Of a stretch of 31,814 nt of DNA, positions 7,656 through 15,017 are shown piece by piece. Each line of letters opens with the position of its first letter. The stretch's first letter is position 1. This DNA is from Clostridiales bacterium (lineage in GTDB: Bacteria > Bacillota > Clostridia > Oscillospirales > Oscillospiraceae): the NCBI GenBank assembly GCA_004555705.1, contig SFHI01000033.1, positions 1 through 31,814 of the forward strand. Direction: 5' to 3'. Under the pieces are notes generated by a model that was not told where the DNA came from, made no database searches, and saw only the letters and a program-made list of their open reading frames with translations. A program made the position numbers and the translations under genes.

Positions 7656-10295
7656 TTATTTCACCTTGGAAACCACGAAATCATCCACCAGCGCCAGCGC
7701 GTTATCCACCTTGGTGAGGTCCTTGCCGCCGCCCATGGCGCAGTCGGGCTTACCGCCGCCGCTGCCACCGCAGCAGCAGCATACCTGCTTTACCAGGTCG
7801 CCGGCCTTGATGCCCTTGGCGTTTGCCTCCTTGCCGCAGACCGCCAGGAAGGAAATCTTTCCGTCCTTGACGCTGGAGAGCACCGCCACAACGCTGCTGT
7901 CCTTATCCCGAAGCAGGTCACCCATCTGGCGGAGCTTGGCCGCATCCGCATTGGGGACGGAAGCGGTGATCACCCGCAGTCCCTCAATGTTGTGGGAGCC
8001 GAAGAGAATCCGCTCAATCTCACCGGAGGTCTCCCGGGCCTTGAAGCTCTCAATGGAGCGCTTCATTTCCTTCAGCTCCTCTAAGTGGCTCTGAATCCGG
8101 GCTGCCACATCCGCAGGCTTGGTCTTCAGCTTGGACGCGGCCTCATAAAGCATGGCCTGGTTGCGCTCCATCTTCTTCATGCATTCCTTGCCGGTGATGG
8201 CCTCAATCCGGCGGACGCCGGAGGCCACACTGCCCTCGCCCTCCAGCTCGAAGGGACCGACCTTAGCGGTGTTGTCCAGATGGGTGCCGCCGCACAGCTC
8301 GATGGAGTAGTCCCCCATGTTGACCACGCGGACCACGTCGCCGTATTTCTCGCTGAACAAGGCGGTAGCGCCCATACGCTTGGCCTCTTCAATGGGCATT
8401 TCCCGAGTCACAATGGGATAGCCCTCCAGGACGGCATTCTGAACGATGGCGTTGACCTTGGTCATTTCTTCAGGGGTCAGCGCAGAGTAATGGGTGAAGT
8501 CAAAACGCAGCCGGTCCGGCTCCACCAGAGAGCCCGCCTGATGAACATGGTCACCCAGGACACTTCTCAGGGCCTTCTGCAGCAGGTGGGTAGCGGAGTG
8601 GGCCCGCATGACGGCCTTTCTGCGCTCCACATCCACGCTGGCACAGACCACATCGTCCACCTTGATCACGCCGGAATTCAGCTTGCCGTAGTGCAGGTAC
8701 TTGCCGCCCTTATCCTTCTGGACATCGGTGACCTCAAAGCGGCTGCTGCCCAGCATCAGCACGCCGTGGTCCGCCACCTGACCGCCCATTTCCGCGTAGA
8801 AGGGGGTACGATCCAGCACGATGATGCCGCGCTCGCCACCGGCGATGGTGCCGGAAACCTCGTCGCCAACGCAGACCGCCAGCACCCGGGCGTCGCAGTT
8901 GAACCGCTCATAGCCCACAAAGGTAGTGGGGGTGTTGTCCAGGCCCAGGTCAATGCCCGCCCAGGCAAGATCGCCCAGAGCCTTCCGGGCCTCCCGGGCC
9001 CGAGCCTTCTGCTCCTGCATCAGCTGGGCGAATTCCTTCTGGTTCAGGGTCATATCCTCGTCGGCCACCATCTCCAGGGTCAGGTCAATGGGGAAGCCGT
9101 AGGTATCATAGAGCTTAAAGGCATCCGCGCCGGAGAACTCGGTCTCCCCCTTGGCCTTGTGCTCAGAGAGCATTTCACTGAAAATCCGCATACCGCCGTC
9201 GATGGTCCGGGCGAAGTTCTCCTCCTCCACCTTAACCACCTTGGTGATATACTCCGCCCGCTCCCGCAGGTAGGTATAGTGGGACTCATTCTCCCGAATC
9301 ACCGTCTCCACCACCTGGTACAGGAAGGGATGATCCACACCCAGGAGCTTTCCGTGACGGGCAGCCCGCCGCAGCAGACGGCGCAGCACATAGCCCCGGC
9401 CCTCGTTGCTGGGCAGCACGCCGTCGGCAATCATGAAGGTGGAAGCGCGGATATGGTCGGTAATCACTCGCAGACTCACGTCCATTTTCACACTCTGGCC
9501 GTAGGAGGCACCGGTAAGCTCCGTGACCTTGTTGGTGATGTTCATGACGGTATCCACGTCAAACAGACTGTTCACGTCCTGGCAGACCACCGCCAGACGC
9601 TCCAGGCCCATGCCGGTGTCGATGTTCTTCTGGGCAAGCTCCGTGTAGTTGCCCTGTCCGTCATTGTTGAACTGGGAGAATACGTTGTTCCAGACCTCCA
9701 TATACCGGTCGCAGTCACAGCCAACGGTGCACCCGGGCTTGCCGCAGCCGTACTTCTCGCCCCGGTCATAGTAGATTTCGCTGCAGGGGCCGCAGGGGCC
9801 GGAGCCATGCTCCCAGAAGTTGTCGGACTTCCCGAAACGGAAGATTCTCTCGGCGGGAACTCCCACCTCTTTGTTCCAGATTTCAAAGGCCTCGTCGTCA
9901 TTTTCGTAGATGGAGGGGTACAGACGGTTCTCGTCCAGTCCCACCACCTTGGTCAGGAATTCCCAGCTCCAGGCAATGGCCTCATGCTTGAAATAGTCGC
10001 CGAAGGAGAAATTGCCCAGCATCTCAAAATAGGTGCCGTGGCGGGCGGTCTTGCCGATGTTCTCGATGTCGCCGGTGCGGATGCACTTCTGGCAGGTGCA
10101 GACCCGGTGCCGGGGAGGCTCCACCTCGCCGGTGAAATAGGGCTTCATGGGGGCCATGCCGGAGTTGATCAGCAGCAGGGATGCGTCATTCTGAGGGATC
10201 AGGGAGAAGCTGGGCAGACGCAGGTGCCCCTTGCTCTCGAAGAAGGAAAGGAACATTTCCCGGAGCTCGTTCACTCCGTAGGGTTTCTGGCTCAT
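7656..10295 (-). CDS. alaS: Alanyl-tRNA synthetase
   Basis: The 879-residue class II synthetase attaches alanine to tRNA-Ala. The catalytic domain opens with the Ala-RS signature (NELREMFLSFFESKGH, then INSGMAPMKPYF near 43-54 and GNFSFGDYFKHEA near 95-106). The editing domain has its zinc ligands at HSATH (566-570) and CGGTH (668-672). A C-terminal DHHA1/glycine-rich segment ends the protein. The open frame extends upstream through the leader, but the ATG at 10295 is chosen because GGAGG lies 10 nt before it and the family N-terminus starts there; the upstream part is the T-box leader. A small Cys-rich insertion (GCGKPGCTVGCDCD, about 183-196) is visible. Regulation is by the T-box described separately. 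Confidence 0.97.
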   Translation of the reverse strand: MSQKPYGVNELREMFLSFFESKGHLRLPSFSLIPQNDASLLLINSGMAPMKPYFTGEVEPPRHRVCTCQKCIRTGDIENIGKTARHGTYFEMLGNFSFGDYFKHEAIAWSWEFLTKVVGLDENRLYPSIYENDDEAFEIWNKEVGVPAERIFRFGKSDNFWEHGSGPCGPCSEIYYDRGEKYGCGKPGCTVGCDCDRYMEVWNNVFSQFNNDGQGNYTELAQKNIDTGMGLERLAVVCQDVNSLFDVDTVMNITNKVTELTGASYGQSVKMDVSLRVITDHIRASTFMIADGVLPSNEGRGYVLRRLLRRAARHGKLLGVDHPFLYQVVETVIRENESHYTYLRERAEYITKVVKVEEENFARTIDGGMRIFSEMLSEHKAKGETEFSGADAFKLYDTYGFPIDLTLEMVADEDMTLNQKEFAQLMQEQKARAREARKALGDLAWAGIDLGLDNTPTTFVGYERFNCDARVLAVCVGDEVSGTIAGGERGIIVLDRTPFYAEMGGQVADHGVLMLGSSRFEVTDVQKDKGGKYLHYGKLNSGVIKVDDVVCASVDVERRKAVMRAHSATHLLQKALRSVLGDHVHQAGSLVEPDRLRFDFTHYSALTPEEMTKVNAIVQNAVLEGYPIVTREMPIEEAKRMGATALFSEKYGDVVRVVNMGDYSIELCGGTHLDNTAKVGPFELEGEGSVASGVRRIEAITGKECMKKMERNQAMLYEAASKLKTKPADVAARIQSHLEELKEMKRSIESFKARETSGEIERILFGSHNIEGLRVITASVPNADAAKLRQMGDLLRDKDSSVVAVLSSVKDGKISFLAVCGKEANAKGIKAGDLVKQVCCCCGGSGGGKPDCAMGGGKDLTKVDNALALVDDFVVSKVK

Positions 10296-10334
10296 TGGTT
10301 TTCTACCTCCATAATAGTTTGCAAAGGAAACGGT

Positions 10335-10566
10335 GGCATAAACAAACGCCGCCCCTAAATCTAGGGGCGACGTAATAACGCGCGGTACCACCCTAATTCG
10401 TTCCGGCAGGCCGGAACCTCTTAGCCGCTCTGTAACGGGAGCACCCGTCCCGGTCATCCCGGGCAACGCAGGAAGTGGCCCGCAGGCATCCGCCGAGGGG
10501 CTTCCACCGTCCCCCTCTCGCTTCGGGTTTCTTGCCTACTTTGTTTCCGCATTGTCTTTGCATATC
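10335..10566 (-). promoter_or_regulatory. Alanine T-box riboswitch leader of alaS
   Basis: The minus strand carries a complete T-box leader: Stem I with base helix GTAGG / CCTGC and upper helix CCCG / CGGG enclosing a specifier loop; the codon GCC followed by A (10477-10479) is the alanine specifier. The T-box core AGGGTGGTACCGCG is at 10381-10394, the bulge sequence that pairs with the uncharged tRNA acceptor end. It is followed by an intrinsic terminator that competes with the antiterminator. Uncharged tRNA-Ala should stabilise the antiterminator and switch alaS on. Confidence 0.93.
10350..10369 (-). terminator. Attenuator hairpin of the alaS T-box
   Basis: On the minus strand CGCCCCTA-GATT-TAGGGGCG forms an 8-bp perfect stem followed by GCGTTTGTTTATG. 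It overlaps the 3' half of the antiterminator region and lies 55 nt before the alaS start. Confidence 0.85.
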
Positions 10567-10572
10567 GTGTGT

Positions 10573-10600
10573 ATTCTACCACAAACGCCCGAAATGTCAA
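10573..10600 (-). promoter_or_regulatory. Sigma-A promoter of the alaS T-box leader
   Basis: TTGACA (10595-10600), 16-bp spacer, TAGAAT (10573-10578) with an extended -10 TGG. The -35 hexamer contains the TGA stop codon of the upstream gene. Confidence 0.85.
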
Positions 10601-11241
10601 TGGGTTTCTTCACAAAAAATCGGCAGATTTCGGAAGGGAAAGGGGCAGTCCTCCCCCGGATTCCACTGCCGCAGAATCCTTCCCGCCAGGGTCGGGAGCT
10701 TCGGGAGCTTCTCCCCCGGGAAGGTCACCATCTCCAGGAGCAGACCGGACTCTGTGTTTTCCAGACGGAAATCCAGAACAGAGTTCCAGCGCCGCAGCTC
10801 CCGTCCCAGCTGCTCCACCGCAGGGTCCGGGGGCTGTGGCAGGCTTTCCGGGCAAACCCACCCCCGAATGGTACAGTCCAGACCCGTCTGCAGGGTCTCC
10901 GAAAGCCACCCGTCAGGCTCCGACCCCACTACAATGCAGCTGCGGGCATAGAGCGGCGTTCCCATCCGGCGGGCCAGCTTGCACAGTTCCAGAAGCACCC
11001 CGGCTTCGCCCACCAAACAGCCGCACCGCTGGGAAAAGCCCCGGCGCAGCAGCGTGATCCAGCGGCAGTCCTCCCCCATGGGCACAGGAATCGCCCCGCA
11101 GTGGAGCACCATATCGCAAATCTGCTTTCCCGGGGAATCGCCCTCCCCGGGAAAGCAAATCAGCACCCGCTCCTTTTTCCGCAGACACGCGCGGAAAAGT
11201 TCCTCCATTGCAGCCGCACCGCGGAACACAGCTCCGTCCAT
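10597..11241 (-). CDS. Divergent acyl-CoA-ligase-like protein of unknown function
   Basis: A 214-residue protein that I cannot assign firmly. It holds ERVLICFPGEGDSPGKQICDMV (around 24-45), then HCGAIPVPMGEDCRW and a stretch ending IVVGSEPDGWLSETL. The order and spacing resemble the middle and C-terminal parts of phenylacetate-CoA-ligase-type AMP-forming enzymes (GAxxxPxxG-x-D/T-x-R followed by a GxE-P step), but it is about half the usual length, and the phosphate-binding loop and catalytic lysine region are not evident. It may be a reduced, non-catalytic relative or an unrelated family. The ATG at 11241 has GGAAG at 8 nt; two GTG codons at 11247 and 11250 are alternatives. It has its own promoter and its stop codon lies within the alaS -35 box. 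Confidence 0.6.
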   Translation of the reverse strand: MDGAVFRGAAAMEELFRACLRKKERVLICFPGEGDSPGKQICDMVLHCGAIPVPMGEDCRWITLLRRGFSQRCGCLVGEAGVLLELCKLARRMGTPLYARSCIVVGSEPDGWLSETLQTGLDCTIRGWVCPESLPQPPDPAVEQLGRELRRWNSVLDFRLENTESGLLLEMVTFPGEKLPKLPTLAGRILRQWNPGEDCPFPFRNLPIFCEETH

Positions 11242-11271
11242 TCGCACCACTTCCCGTACAGTATATTAGGT

Positions 11272-11300
11272 ATTATACACAACGTGCAGTGCGAAATCAA
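11272..11300 (-). promoter_or_regulatory. Sigma-A promoter for the ligase-like gene
   Basis: Minus strand TTGATT (11295-11300), 17-bp spacer, TATAAT (11272-11277). It lies 30 nt upstream of the ATG at 11241 and just past the end of the small gene at 11319. Confidence 0.75.
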
Positions 11301-11318
11301 GCCAGATTTCATATATTT

Positions 11319-11618
11319 CTACAACCCCCGCTGGGGTTCTTCCCCGCTCACCGGAATATGTTCCTCTAGCCAGCACTTCATTTCCAGGCGGCCCTCTTCG
11401 GTCATGGGGAAGGTTTTCTCCCCCTCCATGCTGCTTTTCTCATAGCAGTACAGGCCGTGCCAGTATTCGCAGTAAATGGAGCTTTGTTCAAAATCCACCT
11501 CTTTGGCGGTGGCCATGACCACCTTTGGCTCCGCCCGGAACCGGAAGAGCCCCATGGAACCGGTGAAGATGTTGTTCATGGCGAAGGTGTGCAGGGTCGG
11601 GAGAAACAGTTCGCTCAC
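11319..11618 (-). CDS. Small protein of unknown function downstream of pepF
   Basis: A 99-residue soluble protein with no domain that I recognise. The GTG start at 11618 has GGAGG at 9 nt, placed over the end of pepF, and begins 4 bases after the pepF stop, so it is probably translated from the pepF transcript. Visible features are an aromatic middle (IYCEYWHGLYCYEK) and an acidic C-terminal half ending in a Pro/Glu-rich tail. A 6-bp GC hairpin (11323-11338) overlaps the stop. The good ribosome-binding site and tight spacing argue for a real gene; function is not inferable. Confidence 0.65.
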   Translation of the reverse strand: MSELFLPTLHTFAMNNIFTGSMGLFRFRAEPKVVMATAKEVDFEQSSIYCEYWHGLYCYEKSSMEGEKTFPMTEEGRLEMKCWLEEHIPVSGEEPQRGL

Positions 11619-11622
11619 TTGT

Positions 11623-13428
11623 TTACGCCTCCATCAGCGCTTCCATCTCGTCGAGCAGCGTGCCGAACAGCGCCAGCGCCTGCTCCACAGGCTCCGGCCC
11701 GGTCATATCCACGCCCGCGCCCTTCAGCAGCTCGATGGGGGTCTTGGAGCAGCCGCCGGACAGGAAGCCCAGGTAATCCTTCACCGCGCTCTCGCCCTCG
11801 GCCAGGATTTTCCTGGACAGCGCGATGGCGGCGGAGTAGCCGGTAGCGTACTGGAATACGTAGTAGTTGTAATAGAAGTGGGGAATCCGTGCCCACTCCA
11901 TGGCGATTTCGTCGTCCACCACAATATCCTCTCCGTAGTACAGCTGATTCAGTCTCCTGTACTCCTCGCAAAGCACCTCCGCGGTCAGCGTCTTGCCCTG
12001 AGCAGCCATCTTGCCGATGTTCAGCTCAAACTCCGCGAACATGGTCTGGCGGTACAGGGTTCCCTTGAACTGATCCAGGAAGTGGTTAATCAGATATGCT
12101 CGCTCCTTCTTATCGGTGGTTTTGCCCAGGAGGTACTCCATCAGCAGCGCCTCGTTGCAGGTGGAGGCCACCTCGGCAACGAAAATCACATAATCCGCGT
12201 CCACCGGATTCTGGTGCTTGTTGGAAAGATAGGAGTGCAGGGCATGCCCCATCTCATGGGCCAGGGTAAACTGGCTGTCCAGGGTTCCGGTGTAGTTCAG
12301 CAGCACATAGGGATGCACCGACGCGCCTGCGGAGTAAGCGCCGCTGCGCTTGCCCACGTTCTGGTACACATCAATCCACCGATTGTCAAAGCCCTCCTTC
12401 AGGATTTTCCGGTACTCCTCGCCCAGGGGAGCCAGGGCATCGTACACCGTCTGCTTGGCCTCATCGAAGGGAATCTTCTTATCCACCTCAGATAGAAGCG
12501 GGGTATAAATGTCGTAGAAGTGAAGTTCCTCCACTCCCAGCAGTTTTTTCCGCAGGCGGACATACCGGTGCATCTTGTCCAGATTCCGGTGAACCGCCTC
12601 AATCAGGTTCAGGTATACAGAGGTGGGAACCTGGGTTTCGTCCAGGGACGCCTCGAACGCCGTGTCATACTTTCTCGCCTCGGCAAAGAATTTCAGCTGC
12701 TTATTCTGGGCATTCAGAATGGAGGCCGCGGTATTGCGGAAGGAACCGAAGGTGTGATACAGATTTTCATAGGCACTCTTGCGGAGCACCCGGTCGCTGC
12801 TTTCCTCCAGGCTGACAAAGGTTCCCTGGCTCAGAGGATGCTTGCCGCCCTCGGCGTCCACGGCATCCGGGAAGGTGATGTCCGCATCCGCGAAAGCGCC
12901 GTAAATTGTATCCGGTGCCTGAGCCATCTCCCCGGCAGAAGCCAGCAGCCTTTCCTCGGCAGCGGAGAGGGTGTGGGCCTTCCTTCTGCGAAGGTCGTTC
13001 AGATATCTGTGATACCGTTCCAGCCCCGGGCATTCGGCATAGAACCGGTTCAGGGTTTCCTCAGAGATTTCCATGATTTCCGGGGTTTCGAAGCTGACCG
13101 CGGCATGGAGCGCCACAGCCGTTCCCATAAATTTGCCCTGCATGGCCTGATAGACCGGGTTGCGGGTATCCTCGTCCGCCTTGCGCATACAGTAGTTGGC
13201 GAGAAGCCGCAGTTTGGAGTTGACCCGCTCCATGCTGCTCAGATACGCAAAGAGCTTCTCTGCGCTCTCGCCCAGCGTCCCGGCGAATGCCGCGAGAACC
13301 TGCTGGTCCTCCTGCAGTGTGGCAAGCTCCTGCTCCCAGGCCTCGTCCGTGGGATACATATCCTCCGTGGCCCAGCGGTCCTTCACCGGGATTTCCTCCC
13401 GCAGAGGGATTTTTCTGCTTTCTTCCAT
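11623..13428 (-). CDS. pepF: Oligoendopeptidase F (M3 metallopeptidase)
   Basis: A 601-residue cytoplasmic zinc peptidase of the M3B family, which cleaves short peptides. The zinc-binding motif HEMGH is at residues 391-395 within LAHEMGHALHSYLSNKHQ, and the third ligand Glu is expected in the following helix (EVASTCNEALLMEYLL). Length and the N-terminal helical region match the PepF family. The ATG is preceded by AGGAGG at 7 nt and by its own promoter. It is followed immediately by the small unknown gene at 11319. Confidence 0.94.
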   Translation of the reverse strand: MEESRKIPLREEIPVKDRWATEDMYPTDEAWEQELATLQEDQQVLAAFAGTLGESAEKLFAYLSSMERVNSKLRLLANYCMRKADEDTRNPVYQAMQGKFMGTAVALHAAVSFETPEIMEISEETLNRFYAECPGLERYHRYLNDLRRRKAHTLSAAEERLLASAGEMAQAPDTIYGAFADADITFPDAVDAEGGKHPLSQGTFVSLEESSDRVLRKSAYENLYHTFGSFRNTAASILNAQNKQLKFFAEARKYDTAFEASLDETQVPTSVYLNLIEAVHRNLDKMHRYVRLRKKLLGVEELHFYDIYTPLLSEVDKKIPFDEAKQTVYDALAPLGEEYRKILKEGFDNRWIDVYQNVGKRSGAYSAGASVHPYVLLNYTGTLDSQFTLAHEMGHALHSYLSNKHQNPVDADYVIFVAEVASTCNEALLMEYLLGKTTDKKERAYLINHFLDQFKGTLYRQTMFAEFELNIGKMAAQGKTLTAEVLCEEYRRLNQLYYGEDIVVDDEIAMEWARIPHFYYNYYVFQYATGYSAAIALSRKILAEGESAVKDYLGFLSGGCSKTPIELLKGAGVDMTGPEPVEQALALFGTLLDEMEALMEA

Positions 13429-13455
13429 ATGAAAACCTCCTAAAGATTTTTGAAT

Positions 13456-13483
13456 ATTATACCACAGCCCGCGAAAAAAGCAA
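13456..13483 (-). promoter_or_regulatory. Sigma-A promoter of pepF
   Basis: TTGCTT (13478-13483), 16-bp spacer, TATAAT (13456-13461) with an extended -10 TGG, 28 nt before the pepF ATG. Confidence 0.8.
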
Positions 13484-13513
13484 TTCCCAACTCAGCCATG
13501 TACCCACCGCATA

Positions 13514-13659
13514 AAAATTGTTGTTTACGATTCGTTATTGTAGGGGCGGCTATTAGCCGCCCGCAACCTAACGGCTACAGAAATGTCCGTTTTATCCGTA
13601 AATGCTCAAAAATCGGGACGTTTCGGGCGACGTGCTTGAAAACTGTAAACAACAATTTT
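13514..13659 (+). repeat. Palindromic intergenic repeat, family A copy 1
   Basis: This 146-bp unit is bounded by perfect 15-bp inverted ends AAAATTGTTGTTTAC (13514-13528) and GTAAACAACAATTTT (13645-13659). Inside are the palindrome GGGCGGCTA-T-TAGCCGCCC (13544-13562) and the words GAAATGTCCGTTTT, AAATGCTCAAAAA and ACGTTTCGGGCG. The interior matches the copy at 30097-30273 in the opposite orientation and the decayed copy at 91-214. It fills the gap between the divergent pepF and EamA promoters. It has no coding capacity; a non-autonomous mobile element is the simplest reading. Confidence 0.85.
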
Positions 13660-13676
13660 CCTTTCTATTCTCCTTC

Positions 13677-13705
13677 TTGCAACTTCCGGCAACTTGTGCT
13701 ACATT
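13677..13705 (+). promoter_or_regulatory. Possible promoter of the EamA transporter gene
   Basis: TTGCAA (13677-13682), 17-bp spacer, TACATT (13700-13705) with an extended -10 TGC. If used, the leader before the first ATG is only a few nucleotides. Confidence 0.45.
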
Positions 13706-13716
13706 ATCCGGCGGTG

Positions 13717-14616
13717 ATGAAAATGAAAAACAGAATCAAGGGCAGCTTCTGTCTGCTGCTGGGAACGGTCATCTGGGGCTCCGCCTTCATCGCGCAAAGC
13801 GTGGGCATGGACCATATCGGCCCCTTTACCTTCCAAACCATCCGCTGCGCCCTGGCCGTGGTCTTTCTTCTGGTAACGGCCACCTTATTTGACCTGAAAA
13901 AGTACGGACTGTCCGGCTCCCTGGCCCGGTGGAGGGCACCCGCCCTGTGGAAAGCCGGACTGATCTGCGGAGCCGCGCTTTTCGTTGCCGCAAGCCTCCA
14001 GCAGGTGGGGCTTGTGTATACCGACGCGGGCAAGGCCGGCTTTATTACTGCCATGTACATCGTACTGGTTCCTGTGATCGGGCTTTTCCTCCACCGCAAG
14101 CCCCCGAAAACCATTGTATTCAGTGTGCTTCTGGCTGTCCTGGGCCTGTACCTGCTCAGCTGCATGGGGGCCTCCGGTATCAATCTGGGGGACCTTCTTC
14201 TGATGGGCTGCGCCCTGGCGTTCGCGGTGCAAATCACCTGCATTGACCGGTTCGCCCCCGAAGCGGACGGGCTCAAGCTCAACTGCATCCAGGCTCTGGT
14301 GGTCACGGTGCTGTCCCTTCCCCCCATGCTTCTGACGGAAACCGTGGAAGGGGCAAGCATTCTTGCCTGCTGGCCCTCCCTGGCCTTCGCGGGCATTCTC
14401 TCCATGGGCGTTGCCTACACCCTGCAGATTGCGGGACAGAAGCACCTGGAGCCCGCCGCGGCCTCCCTGATCATGAGCCTGGAGTCCGTCTTTGCCGCCC
14501 TGGGCGGGTGGCTGGTGCTGGGCGAAACCATGACCCGCTGGGAGCTGACCGGCTGCGCCCTGGTATTTGCGGCAGTGATCCTGTCCCAACTCTCCCCTGC
14601 TGGCGAAAAAAGGTGA
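13717..14616 (+). CDS. EamA/DMT family transporter
   Basis: A 299-residue integral membrane protein with about ten hydrophobic helices arranged as two EamA repeats, the drug/metabolite transporter layout. The N-terminus (GSFCLLLGTVIWGSAFIAQSVG) and the second-repeat end (LGETMTRWELTGCALVFAAVILSQL) are typical of the family. Transported substrate is unknown; members export amino acids, sugars or metabolites. The open frame runs 89 codons further upstream, but those lie in the repeat at 13514-13659 and are not protein-like, so the ATG at 13717 is used (13723 is also possible). The ribosome-binding site is weak (GGCGGTG), and a candidate promoter sits almost directly before the start. Confidence 0.88.
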   Translation: MKMKNRIKGSFCLLLGTVIWGSAFIAQSVGMDHIGPFTFQTIRCALAVVFLLVTATLFDLKKYGLSGSLARWRAPALWKAGLICGAALFVAASLQQVGLVYTDAGKAGFITAMYIVLVPVIGLFLHRKPPKTIVFSVLLAVLGLYLLSCMGASGINLGDLLLMGCALAFAVQITCIDRFAPEADGLKLNCIQALVVTVLSLPPMLLTETVEGASILACWPSLAFAGILSMGVAYTLQIAGQKHLEPAAASLIMSLESVFAALGGWLVLGETMTRWELTGCALVFAAVILSQLSPAGEKR

Positions 14617-14643
14617 CATTCCGTTCCCTTTCCCCTGATTTCA

Positions 14644-14672
14644 TTGACATTCCCCTTTGGGGCAGCTATAAT
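14644..14672 (+). promoter_or_regulatory. Perfect sigma-A promoter, probably for cls
   Basis: TTGACA (14644-14649), 17-bp spacer, TATAAT (14667-14672), both at full consensus. The spacer contains CCCC-TTT-GGGG. The next gene on this strand is cls at 15018, separated by a 255-bp inverted-repeat element. Confidence 0.85.
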
Positions 14673-14694
14673 AAGTTATGAGCATATCGGTTTG

Positions 14695-14949
14695 ACTCAG
14701 CAGACCAATAAATTGGTGTTTTTCGCTACGCTCCAGTTGACAGTGGACAGTGGACAGTTGTGGTATCCCCTTCGGGGATGGAATTGAAATAATGATGTCG
14801 GAAAACATCCATATTTCACATGGAAATGAAACGATCCCCGATTTTGTTTTTCAAATCGTCCCGAAGGGACTCCTTAACTATCAACTGTCAACTGTCAACT
14901 GTCAACTCGGGCTCTGCCCGCCAAACACCAATTTGTCGGGCAGCTGAGT
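14695..14949. repeat. 255-bp inverted-repeat element with 7-bp tandem repeats (MITE-like)
   Basis: The ends are inverted: ACTCAGC (14695-14701) with GCTGAGT (14943-14949), and AAATTGGTGTTT (14710-14721) with AAACACCAATTT (14923-14934). Inside each end sits a tandem 7-bp repeat, (GACAGTG)n at about 14738-14759 and (CAACTGT)n at about 14882-14906, complementary to each other. The centre holds further small hairpins (ATCCCCTTCGGGGAT; GTCCCGAAGGGAC). A 65-codon frame inside is not protein-like. It looks like a non-autonomous element inserted in the cls leader. With its flanks it accounts for the gene-free stretch 14617-15017. Confidence 0.85.
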
Positions 14950-15017
14950 AAGCGCAATGCTACAGAGATTTCCCTGTTCTGTCCACACGTCCCACATCTG
15001 GAAAGCGAGGCGTTTTC

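Noticed and set aside
5552..7717. 721-codon plus-strand open frame opposite comEC
   Set aside because: Composition is rich in His, Gln, Pro and Arg with no domains; ComEC on the minus strand has clear motifs.
8085..10358. 757-codon plus-strand open frame opposite alaS
   Set aside because: Mirror of a highly conserved synthetase, no ribosome-binding site and no recognisable domain.
11323..11338. GC hairpin at the end of the small gene after pepF as a terminator
   Set aside because: The stem is only 6 bp and no U-run follows on either strand.
14738..14906. Short tandem repeats considered as a CRISPR array
   Set aside because: The unit is 7 bp with no spacers and the two blocks are inverted relative to each other; this is an inverted-repeat element.
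14750..14947. 65-codon plus-strand frame within the cls leader element
   Set aside because: It consists of the element's hairpins and heptamer repeats; no ribosome-binding site and no protein-like pattern.
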